A DNA stretch of 64,000 nucleotides from CAIXSC01 sp046349855 (GTDB lineage: Bacteria > Planctomycetota > Planctomycetia > Pirellulales > Pirellulaceae): NCBI GenBank assembly GCA_046349855.1, contig JAXMBM010000010.1, forward strand, positions 62,001-126,000. Reading direction: 5' to 3'. Position numbers and translations under genes: made by a program. Shown here piece by piece: positions 27,399 through 36,317 of the stretch. How positions within the stretch are numbered: the first letter of the stretch is position 1; each line of letters opens with the position of its first letter. The notes under the pieces are model-generated. The model had not been told where the DNA came from, ran no database searches, and saw only the letters and a list, made by a program, of their open reading frames with translations.

Positions 27399-29196
27399 GC
27401 GGCCGGGGCCAGTAGTGGGCGCCGAGTGCGCACAGGGCGAGGCACCAGAGCAGGCCGTCGCACAGCGGGGCGGCCCGCGGCAGAGTGGCGATCCAGGGAG
27501 CGGCCACGAAGAACGTGCCGCCGATGACGTAGCAGCCTCCCCAGAGATGGCTTCCCAACAGGAAGAAACAGAAGCCACCCAGGATCGCGGAAATGGCGTA
27601 CGAATAGTGGTTCGGCAAGCCGGTGGCCAGCAGGAACACGTTCGCCGAAATCAAACTGGTGAACAGGGCACCCCACAGCGCCCAGATCAGTCGCTCGGCC
27701 GAATTGGTGGGCAGGAGTGTGTGAGGGCGATTGACCCACAGGGTGACGAACAGCAGGAGGAACATCAGCGTCCGCGGGATCCAGTAGGAGACCAGACGAC
27801 TGACCGGCAGCGACTCCAGACCAAAGATCGCCAGATGGGCGACCAGTACGATCAGACCGGCAATCGCCACCGCTCGTCCCCAACCTTCAAATTCTTCCTC
27901 GTGTCGCCGCTGTCCCAGGGCATGGGTGACACGGCGTACGAGATTGACGCTGCGTGCCTGAATCGGATCGCCGTTGAGAAATCGGTGCAGGTCGTCGGCC
28001 AGGTCCTGTGCGGAGGCGTACCGCTGATCGGGGCTCTTCTCCAGGCAGCGGAGGCAGATGGTTTCCAGGTCGACGGGGACGGCGGCGTTGAGCAGCCGGG
28101 GGGGAGCTGGCAGGTTTTCGCAGACCTGACGCAGCGTTTCGAGGACCGTATCGGCACGAAACGGAGGGCGGCCGGTCAGCAATTCGTAGAGGACAGCGCC
28201 CAGTGCATAGATGTCGCTTGCGGCGCTCACCTCGGCCACTCGTCCGGCCGCCTGTTCCGGCGACATGTAGCTCGGCGTGCCGACCGCCTGCCCCGTCGCG
28301 GTCAAACCGCCGTCGGCGGTGTCGTATTTGGCGAGTCCGAAGTCGGCCACGCGCGGATCGTAGGGGAGATGGTCGCCGGTTCCCGTGGCTGCCGGCGCTG
28401 CGCCGTCGCGGCGGGCGAGCAGCACGTTGGCCGGCTTGAGATCACGATGGATGACTCCCTTCGCGTGCGCGTGGGCCACGCCTTCCGCGATGCGCCGCAG
28501 GATGGCCGCCGATTCGCGCGGGGCCAGCGGCCCCTGCCGGACCCGCTCCGCCAGACTTGGCCCGTCGATCAACGCCATCGTGTAGTAGTAATGACCCTCG
28601 TGCTGACCGAATTCATAGACCGGCACGATCCCGATGTGATCCAACTGGGCGGCGGCCCGAGCCTCGGTGCGGAACCGCTCGACGTCGTTGCTCCCCGCCC
28701 ATGGTCCGGCCAGGATCATCTTCAAGGCCACCTGGCGCTGGAGTCCGCGATGCCGGGCCCGGAACACGACTCCCATGCCGCCCCGCGCGATCTCTTCGAG
28801 CAGTTCGTAATCGCCGAACTGCAGGCCACCGACGGAGACGCCGGAATCGGTCAGTTCACCGGCTGGAGTGCCGCCTTCGAACATCAACGCTCGTCCCGAT
28901 CCGCCGTCCGCCGGGTGATCCGCCAACGACCATTCACCGGTCGAGTCGCTTGGAGCGACGTTGGCCGCGCCCGCCGGTGGAGTCCCCGGGCCGAGTACCG
29001 AACGGAGATACGCGTGACCTCGCAGGAACTCGCGAAATCCATCGGCCGCCGCTCCCGCGCGTGCCACCCAGTACTCGTCAGGCTCCGTGCTCCCCTCCTG
29101 TTTCGCCGCCAGGTATTCGGCCACCAACGCGTCCAAGTCCTCTCCCGCTGGCGTCGCGGAAGCGGGTACCGAAGGTGAGTCCGAGGATGACGACAT
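27382..29196 (-). CDS. Membrane-anchored Ser/Thr protein kinase
   Basis: A 604-residue Hanks-type kinase. About residues 1-125 are a helical, low-complexity N-terminal region (ALVAEYLAAKQEG, DGFREFLRGHAYLR). The kinase domain (about 127-400) has the glycine loop ARGGMGVVF, the ATP lysine in VALKMI, the catalytic loop HRDLKPANVLL (about residue 250), DFGLAKYD and YMSPEQAAG. After RRVTHALGQRR there are four or five hydrophobic segments (about 445-600), so the kinase faces the cytosol. It lies 24 bases downstream of an ECF sigma gene on the same strand, the usual planctomycete pairing, which suggests one controls the other. Confidence 0.94.
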   Translation of the reverse strand: MSSSSDSPSVPASATPAGEDLDALVAEYLAAKQEGSTEPDEYWVARAGAAADGFREFLRGHAYLRSVLGPGTPPAGAANVAPSDSTGEWSLADHPADGGSGRALMFEGGTPAGELTDSGVSVGGLQFGDYELLEEIARGGMGVVFRARHRGLQRQVALKMILAGPWAGSNDVERFRTEARAAAQLDHIGIVPVYEFGQHEGHYYYTMALIDGPSLAERVRQGPLAPRESAAILRRIAEGVAHAHAKGVIHRDLKPANVLLARRDGAAPAATGTGDHLPYDPRVADFGLAKYDTADGGLTATGQAVGTPSYMSPEQAAGRVAEVSAASDIYALGAVLYELLTGRPPFRADTVLETLRQVCENLPAPPRLLNAAVPVDLETICLRCLEKSPDQRYASAQDLADDLHRFLNGDPIQARSVNLVRRVTHALGQRRHEEEFEGWGRAVAIAGLIVLVAHLAIFGLESLPVSRLVSYWIPRTLMFLLLFVTLWVNRPHTLLPTNSAERLIWALWGALFTSLISANVFLLATGLPNHYSYAISAILGGFCFFLLGSHLWGGCYVIGGTFFVAAPWIATLPRAAPLCDGLLWCLALCALGAHYWPRPPTASR

Positions 29197-29220
29197 GGGA
29201 GGACGACGGTGGACGGTGAG

Positions 29221-29784
29221 TCAGGAACGAAGTTCGGCCCGCAGCGCCACCAGCCCCCGATGGAGGAGTCCCGCGGCGGCCGTGGCGGAACGATCGAGGT
29301 AGGCGCCGATTTCCGGCAACGACCAGCCCTGCCAGTAATGCAGTTCGACGGCCAGACGCTGGGCGTCCGGCAGGCGGGCCACGGCGTCGGCCAGCCGCAG
29401 GACGTCTTCGTTCCGTTCGGCACGCTGACTGGGGGACGATTCCTGGCTGGCAATCCAGGCCTCGAGCCGCGCCGACGATTGATCCAGCTGCGTCTGCAGG
29501 GACCGTTCGCGGGAAATGTCGCGTTTGTCGCGGGCCAGATCGCGCGCCACATGCGCGAGGCTGCGGGAGAGAATCCGCCGCAGCCAGGCCGCCAGTTCGG
29601 CGTCGGTCGTGCCGCGATAGGCCTCCCAACCTTGATGGGCCTGCAGCAGAGTCTGCTGGACGACATCCGAGGCGTCGATCTTGGACTGCAACCGCGGATG
29701 GAGCTGCAGTCGGGCCAGCAACTGCAGGTACGGCCGGTACCGCTCCAGTTGCTCGGACGAGTCGCCTGTCGGGGATCGGTTCAT
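29221..29784 (-). CDS. ECF-type RNA polymerase sigma factor
   Basis: A 187-residue sigma factor. Region 2 (about residues 20-90) includes DASDVVQQTLLQAHQGWEAYRG and AWLRRILSRSLAHVARDL, and region 4 (about 125-187) includes LPDAQRLAVELHYWQGWSLPEIGAYLDRSATAAAGLLHRGL. Region 4 is a helix-turn-helix that reads the -35 element. This form (DASDVVQQTL, then a two-step region 4) is the planctomycete-type group linked to Ser/Thr kinases. No anti-sigma factor is adjacent; the kinase encoded 24 bases downstream is the likely regulator. It is the first gene of the pair, divergent from the PQQ-type gene. Confidence 0.93.
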   Translation of the reverse strand: MNRSPTGDSSEQLERYRPYLQLLARLQLHPRLQSKIDASDVVQQTLLQAHQGWEAYRGTTDAELAAWLRRILSRSLAHVARDLARDKRDISRERSLQTQLDQSSARLEAWIASQESSPSQRAERNEDVLRLADAVARLPDAQRLAVELHYWQGWSLPEIGAYLDRSATAAAGLLHRGLVALRAELRS

Positions 29785-30009
29785 CAGCCTGCGCCTCGTC
29801 GGACGAAATGACCCTCCCCCCAGCGGAAGCCGTAACGGCCACTGTTTTGTAGAGTAGTTCGTCGTATCGAGTCAACCAAGACCGAGGCGCCCCATGGTTC
29901 GGTGCAGGCCGGCGAGTAGAATGGCGCCCTCCTGGCACGGTCGCCGGTTCGACCGTTCCTCGCGGCCCATCCGGCCGCCCGCTCCGCCGCTCCCCACCGG
30001 AACCTCCCC

Positions 30010-31320
30010 ATGACTCACCGCCTGACCTCGCGGTTGCGAATTGTCGGACTTGTCGGCCTTCTGATGGGCGTTGCGCTGGTGCCCGTGCGGCTGTGGGCCC
30101 AGCCGGCGGAGGTGGCGGGAAAAATCGTCTACGGCCCGCACGACTGGCCCTGGTGGCGCGGCCCACAGCGCGATGGCACGGCCGACCCGACCCAGCGGCC
30201 GCCGGTGAAATGGAGCGACACCGAGAACGTCGCCTGGCACACGGCCATTCCCGGACGCGGACACGGGTCGCCCATCGTGGTTGGCGACCAGGTGTTTCTG
30301 GCCATCGCCGATCTGGAACAGCAGCAGCAGTCGCTCCTCTGCCTCGACCGCCGTACGGGTCAGCAGGTCTGGAGCACGGTGGTCCACTCCGGTGGCTTGG
30401 AAACCAAGGGGAACGCCAAGTCGACACTGGCGTCGACGACGCCGGCCTGCGATGGCGAGCGGGTGTACGTGAATTTTCTGAACCGCGGCGCGGTCCATAC
30501 GTCGGCCGTGTCCCGTCAGGGGAAGCTGCTCTGGCAGCGACACATCACCGACTTCGTCGTGCATCAGGGGTTCGGTGCCTCCCCGGCACTCTACGAGTCG
30601 CTCGTCATCGTCTCCGCCGACAACAAGGGGACCGGCGCGGTCGCGGCCCTCGATCGACTCACCGGCCAACTCGTCTGGCAGAACTCGCGTCCCTCCGTCC
30701 CCAACTACACGTCCCCGATCATCCTCACGATCGGCGGCCGCGATCAGCTGCTGCTCACCGGCTGCGATCTGGTCACCAGTCTCGAACCGCGGACGGGCAA
30801 GACGATCTGGGAAATCGCCGGCGCGACCACCGAATGTGTCACGTCGACGGTGACCGATGGCCAGCATGTCTATTCCAGCGGTGGCTACCCGCGCAACCAT
30901 CTGGCGGCGATCCGCGCGGACGGTTCCGGAAAGATCGCCTGGGAAAACTCGGCCCGTGTCTACGTTCCGTCCCTCCTGATCCGCGAAGGTCATCTCTACG
31001 GTGTGCTCGACGCCGGAGTGGCCATGTGCTGGAAGGCGGATACGGGAGCCGAGGTCTGGAAGGGACGACTGGGCGGCACGTTCAGTGCGTCGCCGGTCCT
31101 GGTGGGCGAAACGATCTACGCCACCAATGAAGCGGGTCAGACGTTTCTCTTCGCAGCCCGGCCCGACGGCTTTCAGCTACTGGGCCAGAACCAGCTGGGC
31201 GATGAGGCGTTTGCCACGCCGACCATCTGCGGCGGGCGCATCTACACCCGCGTGGCTCGACAAATGGCCGGCCAGCGGCAGGAGTTCGTCTACTGCCTGG
31301 AAACGTCGCGCACCCCCTGA
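30010..31320 (+). CDS. Secreted PQQ-like beta-propeller protein
   Basis: A 436-residue exported protein. The signal peptide runs to about residue 30 (IVGLVGLLMGVALVPVRLWAQ). The mature start WPWWRGPQRDGTADPTQRPP is the well-known planctomycete form, followed by repeated propeller blades, e.g. LLCLDRRTGQQVWS, AALDRLTGQLVWQ, SLEPRTGKTIWE and CWKADTGAEVWKG (the W-x-x-x-L/I-D-x-x-T-G-x-x-x-W pattern). These bind no PQQ in most family members and act as scaffolds outside the membrane. The precise role is unknown. It is divergent from the ECF sigma gene. Confidence 0.9.
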   Translation: MTHRLTSRLRIVGLVGLLMGVALVPVRLWAQPAEVAGKIVYGPHDWPWWRGPQRDGTADPTQRPPVKWSDTENVAWHTAIPGRGHGSPIVVGDQVFLAIADLEQQQQSLLCLDRRTGQQVWSTVVHSGGLETKGNAKSTLASTTPACDGERVYVNFLNRGAVHTSAVSRQGKLLWQRHITDFVVHQGFGASPALYESLVIVSADNKGTGAVAALDRLTGQLVWQNSRPSVPNYTSPIILTIGGRDQLLLTGCDLVTSLEPRTGKTIWEIAGATTECVTSTVTDGQHVYSSGGYPRNHLAAIRADGSGKIAWENSARVYVPSLLIREGHLYGVLDAGVAMCWKADTGAEVWKGRLGGTFSASPVLVGETIYATNEAGQTFLFAARPDGFQLLGQNQLGDEAFATPTICGGRIYTRVARQMAGQRQEFVYCLETSRTP

Positions 31321-31411
31321 CGACCGGACCGGCGGTTTCTGCTCGGACCATGCCAGGGCTTCGAATGGCCTCACCGTACGGCGGACTTCCCGTCGGTTGC
31401 CTGGAGCCCTC

Positions 31412-31436
31412 AACGACGGACGAGCATTCCGTCGTT
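31412..31436 (+). terminator. Perfect 9-bp hairpin downstream of the PQQ-type gene
   Basis: AACGACGGA (31412-31420) and TCCGTCGTT (31428-31436) pair exactly around a 7-base loop. It lies 92 bases after the stop codon and is not followed by a T-run. It could be a terminator or a small repeat; the stem resembles the one after oppF (ACGACGGAC). Confidence 0.4.
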
Positions 31437-31707
31437 CCCGCCAACGGACAGGATCACGCGGCGGCGGCCACACGACCAGGAATGCCAATTCACGCGCGAG
31501 CCGCCGCTCGCGTGCATCCGCTAGTTCGGCGGCGGATCGACGCCGACGCGGAATCCGTCACGCATGGCCTTGCGCCCACGGCACGGCATATCAGGGACGA
31601 GTCCCCCAGCCAGCAAGGTACGTCACTGCCATCCTTGCCGCAAGACTTACATCATGTCCGCATCTTCGGTCACCGCGATCCGCAGCAAAACAAGCGGGAG
31701 CAAGAGC

Positions 31708-31832
31708 AACCACGGATTACACGGAGAACACGGATAAGACAAACAAGTGGTGACGTCGTCCCGCGATCAACGCTTTCCCAGAAGGCGCGGCCGATGACTT
31801 GATCCGTGTCATCCGTGTTATCCGTGGTCAAA
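31708..31832. repeat. Inverted pair of ACACGGAT-unit repeats
   Basis: AACCACGGATTACACGGAGA and the continuation ACACGGATAAGAC (31708-31742) are mirrored by TTGATCCGTGTCATCCGTGT and TATCCGTGGTC (31799-31832). The two arms, about 33 bases, are imperfect reverse complements built of 11-12-base units. They flank a 56-base spacer. The shape is that of a small palindromic mobile repeat. Confidence 0.7.
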
Positions 31833-31971
31833 GCCCCCTGGGTGAAGCCGCACATTAACCCGGACCCGCAACCAATCGGAGCGATCAATGATGCAAGATC
31901 GCTCGGCATCGAACTGAGGACGGATCAACACGGTTAGCGTTCAAGCCGGCGAACGAGGAATCGACTGAGCA

Positions 31972-33462
31972 CTATTTCTCGACCTCCTGCCGTTCGCAGA
32001 GGAAGCGTCCCAGTTGGGCGGCGTCTCCTGGAAGGTCCGTGGCCAGCGTGCGCTCGTCCAGGAACTCGATCGCCCGCCGGTCGACGGGACCATTGTCGGG
32101 ACGGAGCTCCACCACCAGGCGGCGCCCCTCGCCCTCCGTAATCGCCCACTGGCCCGCGGACTTCGTCGACAGCGGACCCAGCTGCCACTGCGCCTGGTAT
32201 TTGCCATCCGCCTGGAACGTGATATCCAGTCGCCCGGTGGCGACGCCCGCCAGCAAGCCCTGAGCGAGCAGTCGCTGAGCGGCATTGATATCGGAATCCT
32301 TCAGACGACGCTCGATGGCCGCCGGGTCGAGTTCGACTCGGCCGAGCCAGCGACCGACCAGCCGCGTGTCGGCGCGCCGCGGCAGATTGACCAGTCGATT
32401 CTGGTTGGCCGCCACGGTGACCGACAGCTCGTGCTCCTCCTCGGCGGTCAACACGCGCACCACATGCGTGCCAGGCTGGCAGGGAATCGCCAGAGTGGGA
32501 CCGGCGGGGACCGTCTGACGCTGCCCGTCGAACAGGATCTGGAGATCGTCGGGACGGGGCACCGGCAGCGCCAGCGTGATCCGCGCCACCGGCCGCAGAT
32601 GCACGCGGAGCGTGGTCGTCTTTTCGGACACGATATCGATCGGCTGCTCAAAGTCATGATGAGCCGGACAGGTGACCGTCACCGTATGCACACCGGGCGA
32701 CAACTCCATCCGTGTTTCGCCTCCTGCTCCGAGAACCTGACGTCGCCCGTCGATCCGCAGCTGCAGATCGGCCCGCTCCGCCGGCTGCAGGTGCACGACG
32801 AGCGTCCCGGGGGGGACGGTCGGAGTGAAGGCGACCCACAGGCTGACCGCGATGGCGAACACCGCCAGCAAGACTCCGATCATCGCCAGCAGCAGGTGTG
32901 GCGAACGGTTGGGACGAGTCCGCCGATGAGTGACGACGCGCAGCGGCGCCGCGGTGGGGACCGCCGCCGGGACGACGGCCGGCGCGACCACGGGACGCCC
33001 CACCGGGAGCCCGACGGCCGGCGGGGGCGGCAGCGGACCGGCCGGTGATCCGAGAGGCGGCACAAAAGGGAGGCCGCCTCCCAGCGGCGCCGGCAGGACC
33101 GGCGGCCCCGCTGGAACCGCCAGCTGGGGTCCGCCGGCATTCGTCCCGCCCGCGGCGGGCCCCGGAGGGCTCGGCTCAGGGCTGCGGCGAGCCGCCTGGA
33201 GACGCTGATCGTATTCGCGTTTGCGGTCGGGGTTGAGCAGGCAGACGCGCGCTGCCGCCAGTTCGTTGAGCAGCTGCTGGGAGAGGACGGCATGCGCGCC
33301 GGTCTGAAACGAACGCACGTAGGCCATCTGCCGGTCGGCCGCGGACGAAATCACCTCGGGGTCCGCTTCCAGAAACGGGATTCCCAGCAGCTGATAATGG
33401 TCGGGGGGCCGGACCCCCGGAGCGATTCCCAGCCAGCGATGATAGGGGTCGAAATCCGACAT
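31972..33462 (-). CDS. Planctomycete J-like N-terminal protein with PEGA-like domains
   Basis: A 496-residue protein. The N-terminus DPYHRWLGIAPGVRPPDHYQLLGIP, with later ADRQMAYVRSFQTG and LLNPDRKREYDQRL, is the J-domain-like module found at the start of many planctomycete proteins; the HPD motif of true J-domains is absent. A Pro/Ala/Gly-rich linker (about 95-190) precedes one transmembrane segment (LLLAMIGVLLAVFAIAVSLWV, about 195-215). Outside it are two PEGA-like beta modules (about 220-350, e.g. ELSPGVHTVTVTCPAHHDFEQPI) and a C-terminal domain (360-496) with VGRWLGRVELDPA. Probable role at the cell envelope; function unknown. Confidence 0.82.
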   Translation of the reverse strand: MSDFDPYHRWLGIAPGVRPPDHYQLLGIPFLEADPEVISSAADRQMAYVRSFQTGAHAVLSQQLLNELAAARVCLLNPDRKREYDQRLQAARRSPEPSPPGPAAGGTNAGGPQLAVPAGPPVLPAPLGGGLPFVPPLGSPAGPLPPPPAVGLPVGRPVVAPAVVPAAVPTAAPLRVVTHRRTRPNRSPHLLLAMIGVLLAVFAIAVSLWVAFTPTVPPGTLVVHLQPAERADLQLRIDGRRQVLGAGGETRMELSPGVHTVTVTCPAHHDFEQPIDIVSEKTTTLRVHLRPVARITLALPVPRPDDLQILFDGQRQTVPAGPTLAIPCQPGTHVVRVLTAEEEHELSVTVAANQNRLVNLPRRADTRLVGRWLGRVELDPAAIERRLKDSDINAAQRLLAQGLLAGVATGRLDITFQADGKYQAQWQLGPLSTKSAGQWAITEGEGRRLVVELRPDNGPVDRRAIEFLDERTLATDLPGDAAQLGRFLCERQEVEK

Positions 33463-33540
33463 GACCGTCGAGCGGGCTCACGACGAGGAGTGCGCACGAG
33501 AAGCGCCGTGGGGCGTGCTGGTCCCCAATGAGCCGCATTC

Positions 33541-33957
33541 TAGTTGGCCAGCGGCAGGTGTCATAGTCGCCGTGAGTCATATGACCACCCGTGGTCCAAC
33601 GCCTCTGTGTCCGGCCGTTGGACTGCAGAGTGATCCCTCTATGCCCGCACGACAATTCCCCACCTTACCCTAACCCAAGCCAAGTCGCACCCAAATAAAC
33701 GGTTCACATAGCCTGCGCCGGCGAACCGCGTTGTCCAACGAGAGCTGGCCAGCGGCAGGTTGTCATAGTCGCCGTGTCATAGTCGTGGACCACTCCGTGG
33801 TCCAACGCCTCTGTGTCCGGCCGTTGGCTCGCGGAGCGATCCCCGATCGATGCCCGCACGACAATTCCCTGCCTTACCCTAACCCACGCTAAGTCGCACC
33901 CAAATAAACGGTTCACACAGCCTGCCGCCGGCGAACCTGGCGTTGTCCAACGAGAGC
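33541..33957. repeat. Dispersed element, two tandem copies about 205 bases apart
   Basis: This fills the gene-free stretch 33463-34016. A block beginning GGCCAGCGGCAGG, then CATAGTCG, GGTCCAACGCCTCTGTGTCC, GCCCGCACGACAATTCCC, GTCGCACCCAAATAAACGG and ending GTTGTCCAACGAGAGC occurs twice (about 33541-33736 and 33746-33957). The second copy has an intact hairpin GGACCACTCCGTGGTCC (33787-33803), the C-G/A-T stem variant; the first has a shortened one. The right outer end is the family end (TTGGACAAC on the minus strand). Confidence 0.85.
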
Positions 33958-34016
33958 AACGTCTCCCAGGCGGCGACCAGGATGGCCCGGGTGGTCGAGC
34001 GGACGGGACGCCCCGC

Positions 34017-35971
34017 TTACGGCCGACCGGGAAGCGAATAGTCGAGCAGCGTGCCGGAGAGGGGCGGGATGTCGGCCACCGGACGCGGTTGACCGAGCTC
34101 TTCCGCCAGATACACGTTGTTGTATTCGAGCAACGTACCCTTTTCGAAATTGACGTTTTTCAGCGCCAACGCGTACTCGACCAGCGCCGCCTGATAAGCG
34201 CTTTCCGCCTCGGCCACGTGCCGCAGCGCTTCCAGGGCATCGCTGAGATACTGTTCGACCTTGCCTCCCCCCTCGTCGGCCCGCCGCGGCAGATTGGCTT
34301 CGATCTGCTCCAGCCGCTTGCGAGCCGCGATGCGGCGGTTGAACACCAGCCGGCAGTGATCGTGGGCCCGCTGCAGGTCTGCATACGCATTGCTCAGGTC
34401 GTGAATCACCAACCGCTCCTGCTCGACCAGCAAGGCGCGATCGGCGCCAGGAACAGCTGGGCATTGGCCACGGCCGAGTGGCCCAGACGGAACCCGACCG
34501 GAAACTGCAGTTCGGCTCCCAGACGCCATTCCTGGAAGTCGCCGCTGGTCAGGTTCTGGTAGGCGTTATCCAGGTACGCTCCGGAAAGCGGATCGGGCGG
34601 CTGCGGGTTGGGATCGAGCAGTGTGTGACCCGTCCCGCGCCAGCGATACCGGCCGATCAGGTCGAGCGACGGGAGCAGGAAGTTGCGGCTGGCGGCCAGT
34701 TCCAGTTCGCGACGCTTCACGAGCAGCCGCTGCCGCCGCAACTCGGCCCGCCGCGACAACGCTTCGGCCGTCAGTTCTCGCCAGTCGAACACGACGGTGG
34801 CGGGACACGGTGCCGTGGCCGGCACAATCATCCGCCCGTCGTTGATCGGCACGCCGAGCAGAAAACGGAGCCGACGCTCCGCCACCTGCACCCCGGTCGT
34901 TCCGCGGAAGGTTCCCGGTCCCATGTCGCCCGAGTAGCGTGTGCCCACCTGGACGCGACCCGTCAGCGCCATCTGCACCTCTTCTTCCGCTCGCAGGTAC
35001 TGTTCCCGCGCCTCCGGCTCCTTGTCCGGAATCTTGAGGGCATTTTCCCGCCGCCGAGCGTCAATCAGCTTCCAGAGCTCGAGCGACTTGTCACGCAGCT
35101 CGACCTTCGCTTCCAGATCGCGATAGGCGTAGTACAGATCCCAGTAGGCGTTTTCCACGTTGTTGACGAGGTCGCGGAGTCCGATCTCGAAATCGGTGAC
35201 ACTCACGTCGACGTTCAGTCGAGCGATCAGCACCCCGTTGTAGACACCGGGGGTCGAATTGGGACCGGCGATCCGGTTGAAGTCGAGCCCGCCGCCCTGG
35301 AGCAGCGGATGGCGGAATTCGGTTTCGACAAACACGGTCCACGGCAGGTTGGGCACGTAATTGCCGGGCGCGTTCGTGTCGTCGTTGGTGATATTGTGCC
35401 GGAAGAAGAACTCGGTCCCCGTCGCCGTCTTCTTCGAGAGCTGCAGCCGCATCGTGTCCAGGTCCTGCTGCAGGAAGTTCGTACCGCCGGCCAGGAACCG
35501 GTTGTTGCTCACATAGTCGTTCTTTTCCGCCGTCAGGCCGGCGATCAGTTGAGCGTCAAACGCCGCCAGCGCCGACTCGACCCCAAACCGCGGATCGCTG
35601 GCCACGATACCGGGCCCGTGAATCGACCGCGCCAGCAGAGGTGACTGCAGCACCTGCCCACCCAGATCGCGGAGGATCGTCGAATTGGCCAGCGCGATCT
35701 GAATCGCCTGATCGGGCGTCATCGGCCAGGGTTCGTGGTCGGTGCGCTGGATCGAGAACGGCGCCGTCGTGACGACCTCGCGGTCCACGGTCGCCGACTG
35801 CACGTCGGGATACTCGACCCGCCCTGCCAGATCCTGGTAGTGGCTGACTGAATCCCGGAACACGGCTCCCGGGTTACGCAGCGTGCAGCCCGTCATCAGC
35901 ACGGCCAGGGCCCAAACCCCCAGCTGCCGACGCCAGTTCGCTCGCGTTTCGCGTTGTCTTCCCGTCGCCAT
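34017..35971 (-). pseudogene. TolC-family outer-membrane efflux lipoprotein, interrupted by a frameshift
   Basis: On the minus strand, ATG 35971 starts a lipoprotein signal (LGVWALAVLMTGC) and a TolC-type outer-membrane factor: two related halves with long helices (e.g. VNNVENAYWDLYYAYRDLEAKVELRDKSLELWKL) and a beta part. The frame reaches QLFLAPIAPCWSSRSGW and stops at 34406. In another frame from about 34440 down to 34017, DRALLVEQERLVIHDLSNAYADLQRAHDHC continues the second helical half to the normal end. Reading LARDRALLVEQ needs one extra base near 34443-34450. Joined length is about 650 residues, normal for the family. It may be a real inactivating frameshift or a sequence error. No HlyD or RND partner is adjacent. 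Confidence 0.85.
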
Positions 35972-36317
35972 TCCCACCCGCTCGCTTCCCTGCGATGCCT
36001 GGATTCTCGCGATGCACTCTTCCACCCTGCCGGCCTACCTTGCGCAGTTCCGCCGCTGCCGGCAGGCAGGGCTGCATCGTCCTTGTTTCTTCGGCATGAT
36101 CCGTACGATCCGTAAACTCACTTGCACCCATTTTTCCGCCTTAATCGAAAAAGTCGGCTCAGAGCGACGATTCACCGGGGGGTCCCCGGTCGGCTCCGGG
36201 TCAGTACCCGGCCGGTTGCGGGCCGGTTCCCATTCGGCTTCGGACGCCCCCACGCCCTCGGCCATGGTGGGGCGCATGAGTTACACTGGGGGACAGAATT
36301 CACAGGGAGCGGACACG
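35972..36317. other. Divergent intergenic region before fhcC
   Basis: No gene is supported. Around 36180-36240 a GC-rich imperfect repeat of CCGGTCGG/CCGGCCGG type words occurs, which can fold on itself. An AT-rich stretch CCATTTTTCCGCCTTAATCG (36127-36146) lies upstream and may hold a promoter; no clear element was assigned. Confidence 0.4.

Larger units (their letters stand above)
31321..31971. other. Gene-free stretch after the PQQ-type gene, with repeats
   Basis: No coding region is supported; the frames that stay open have no domain or start signal. Two structures were found: a perfect 9-base hairpin at 31412-31436 (AACGACGGA, loop CGAGCAT, TCCGTCGTT), possibly a terminator for the upstream gene, and an inverted pair of CACGGAT-unit repeats at 31708-31742 and 31799-31832 (separate entry). 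Confidence 0.6.

Noticed and set aside
31350..31802. Possible small gene after the PQQ-type gene
   Set aside because: No start signal, no domain, crosses the hairpin and the ACACGGAT repeat.
36035..36277. Minus-strand frame in the gap before fhcC
   Set aside because: Low-complexity, built from the GC-rich repeat words; no ribosome site.
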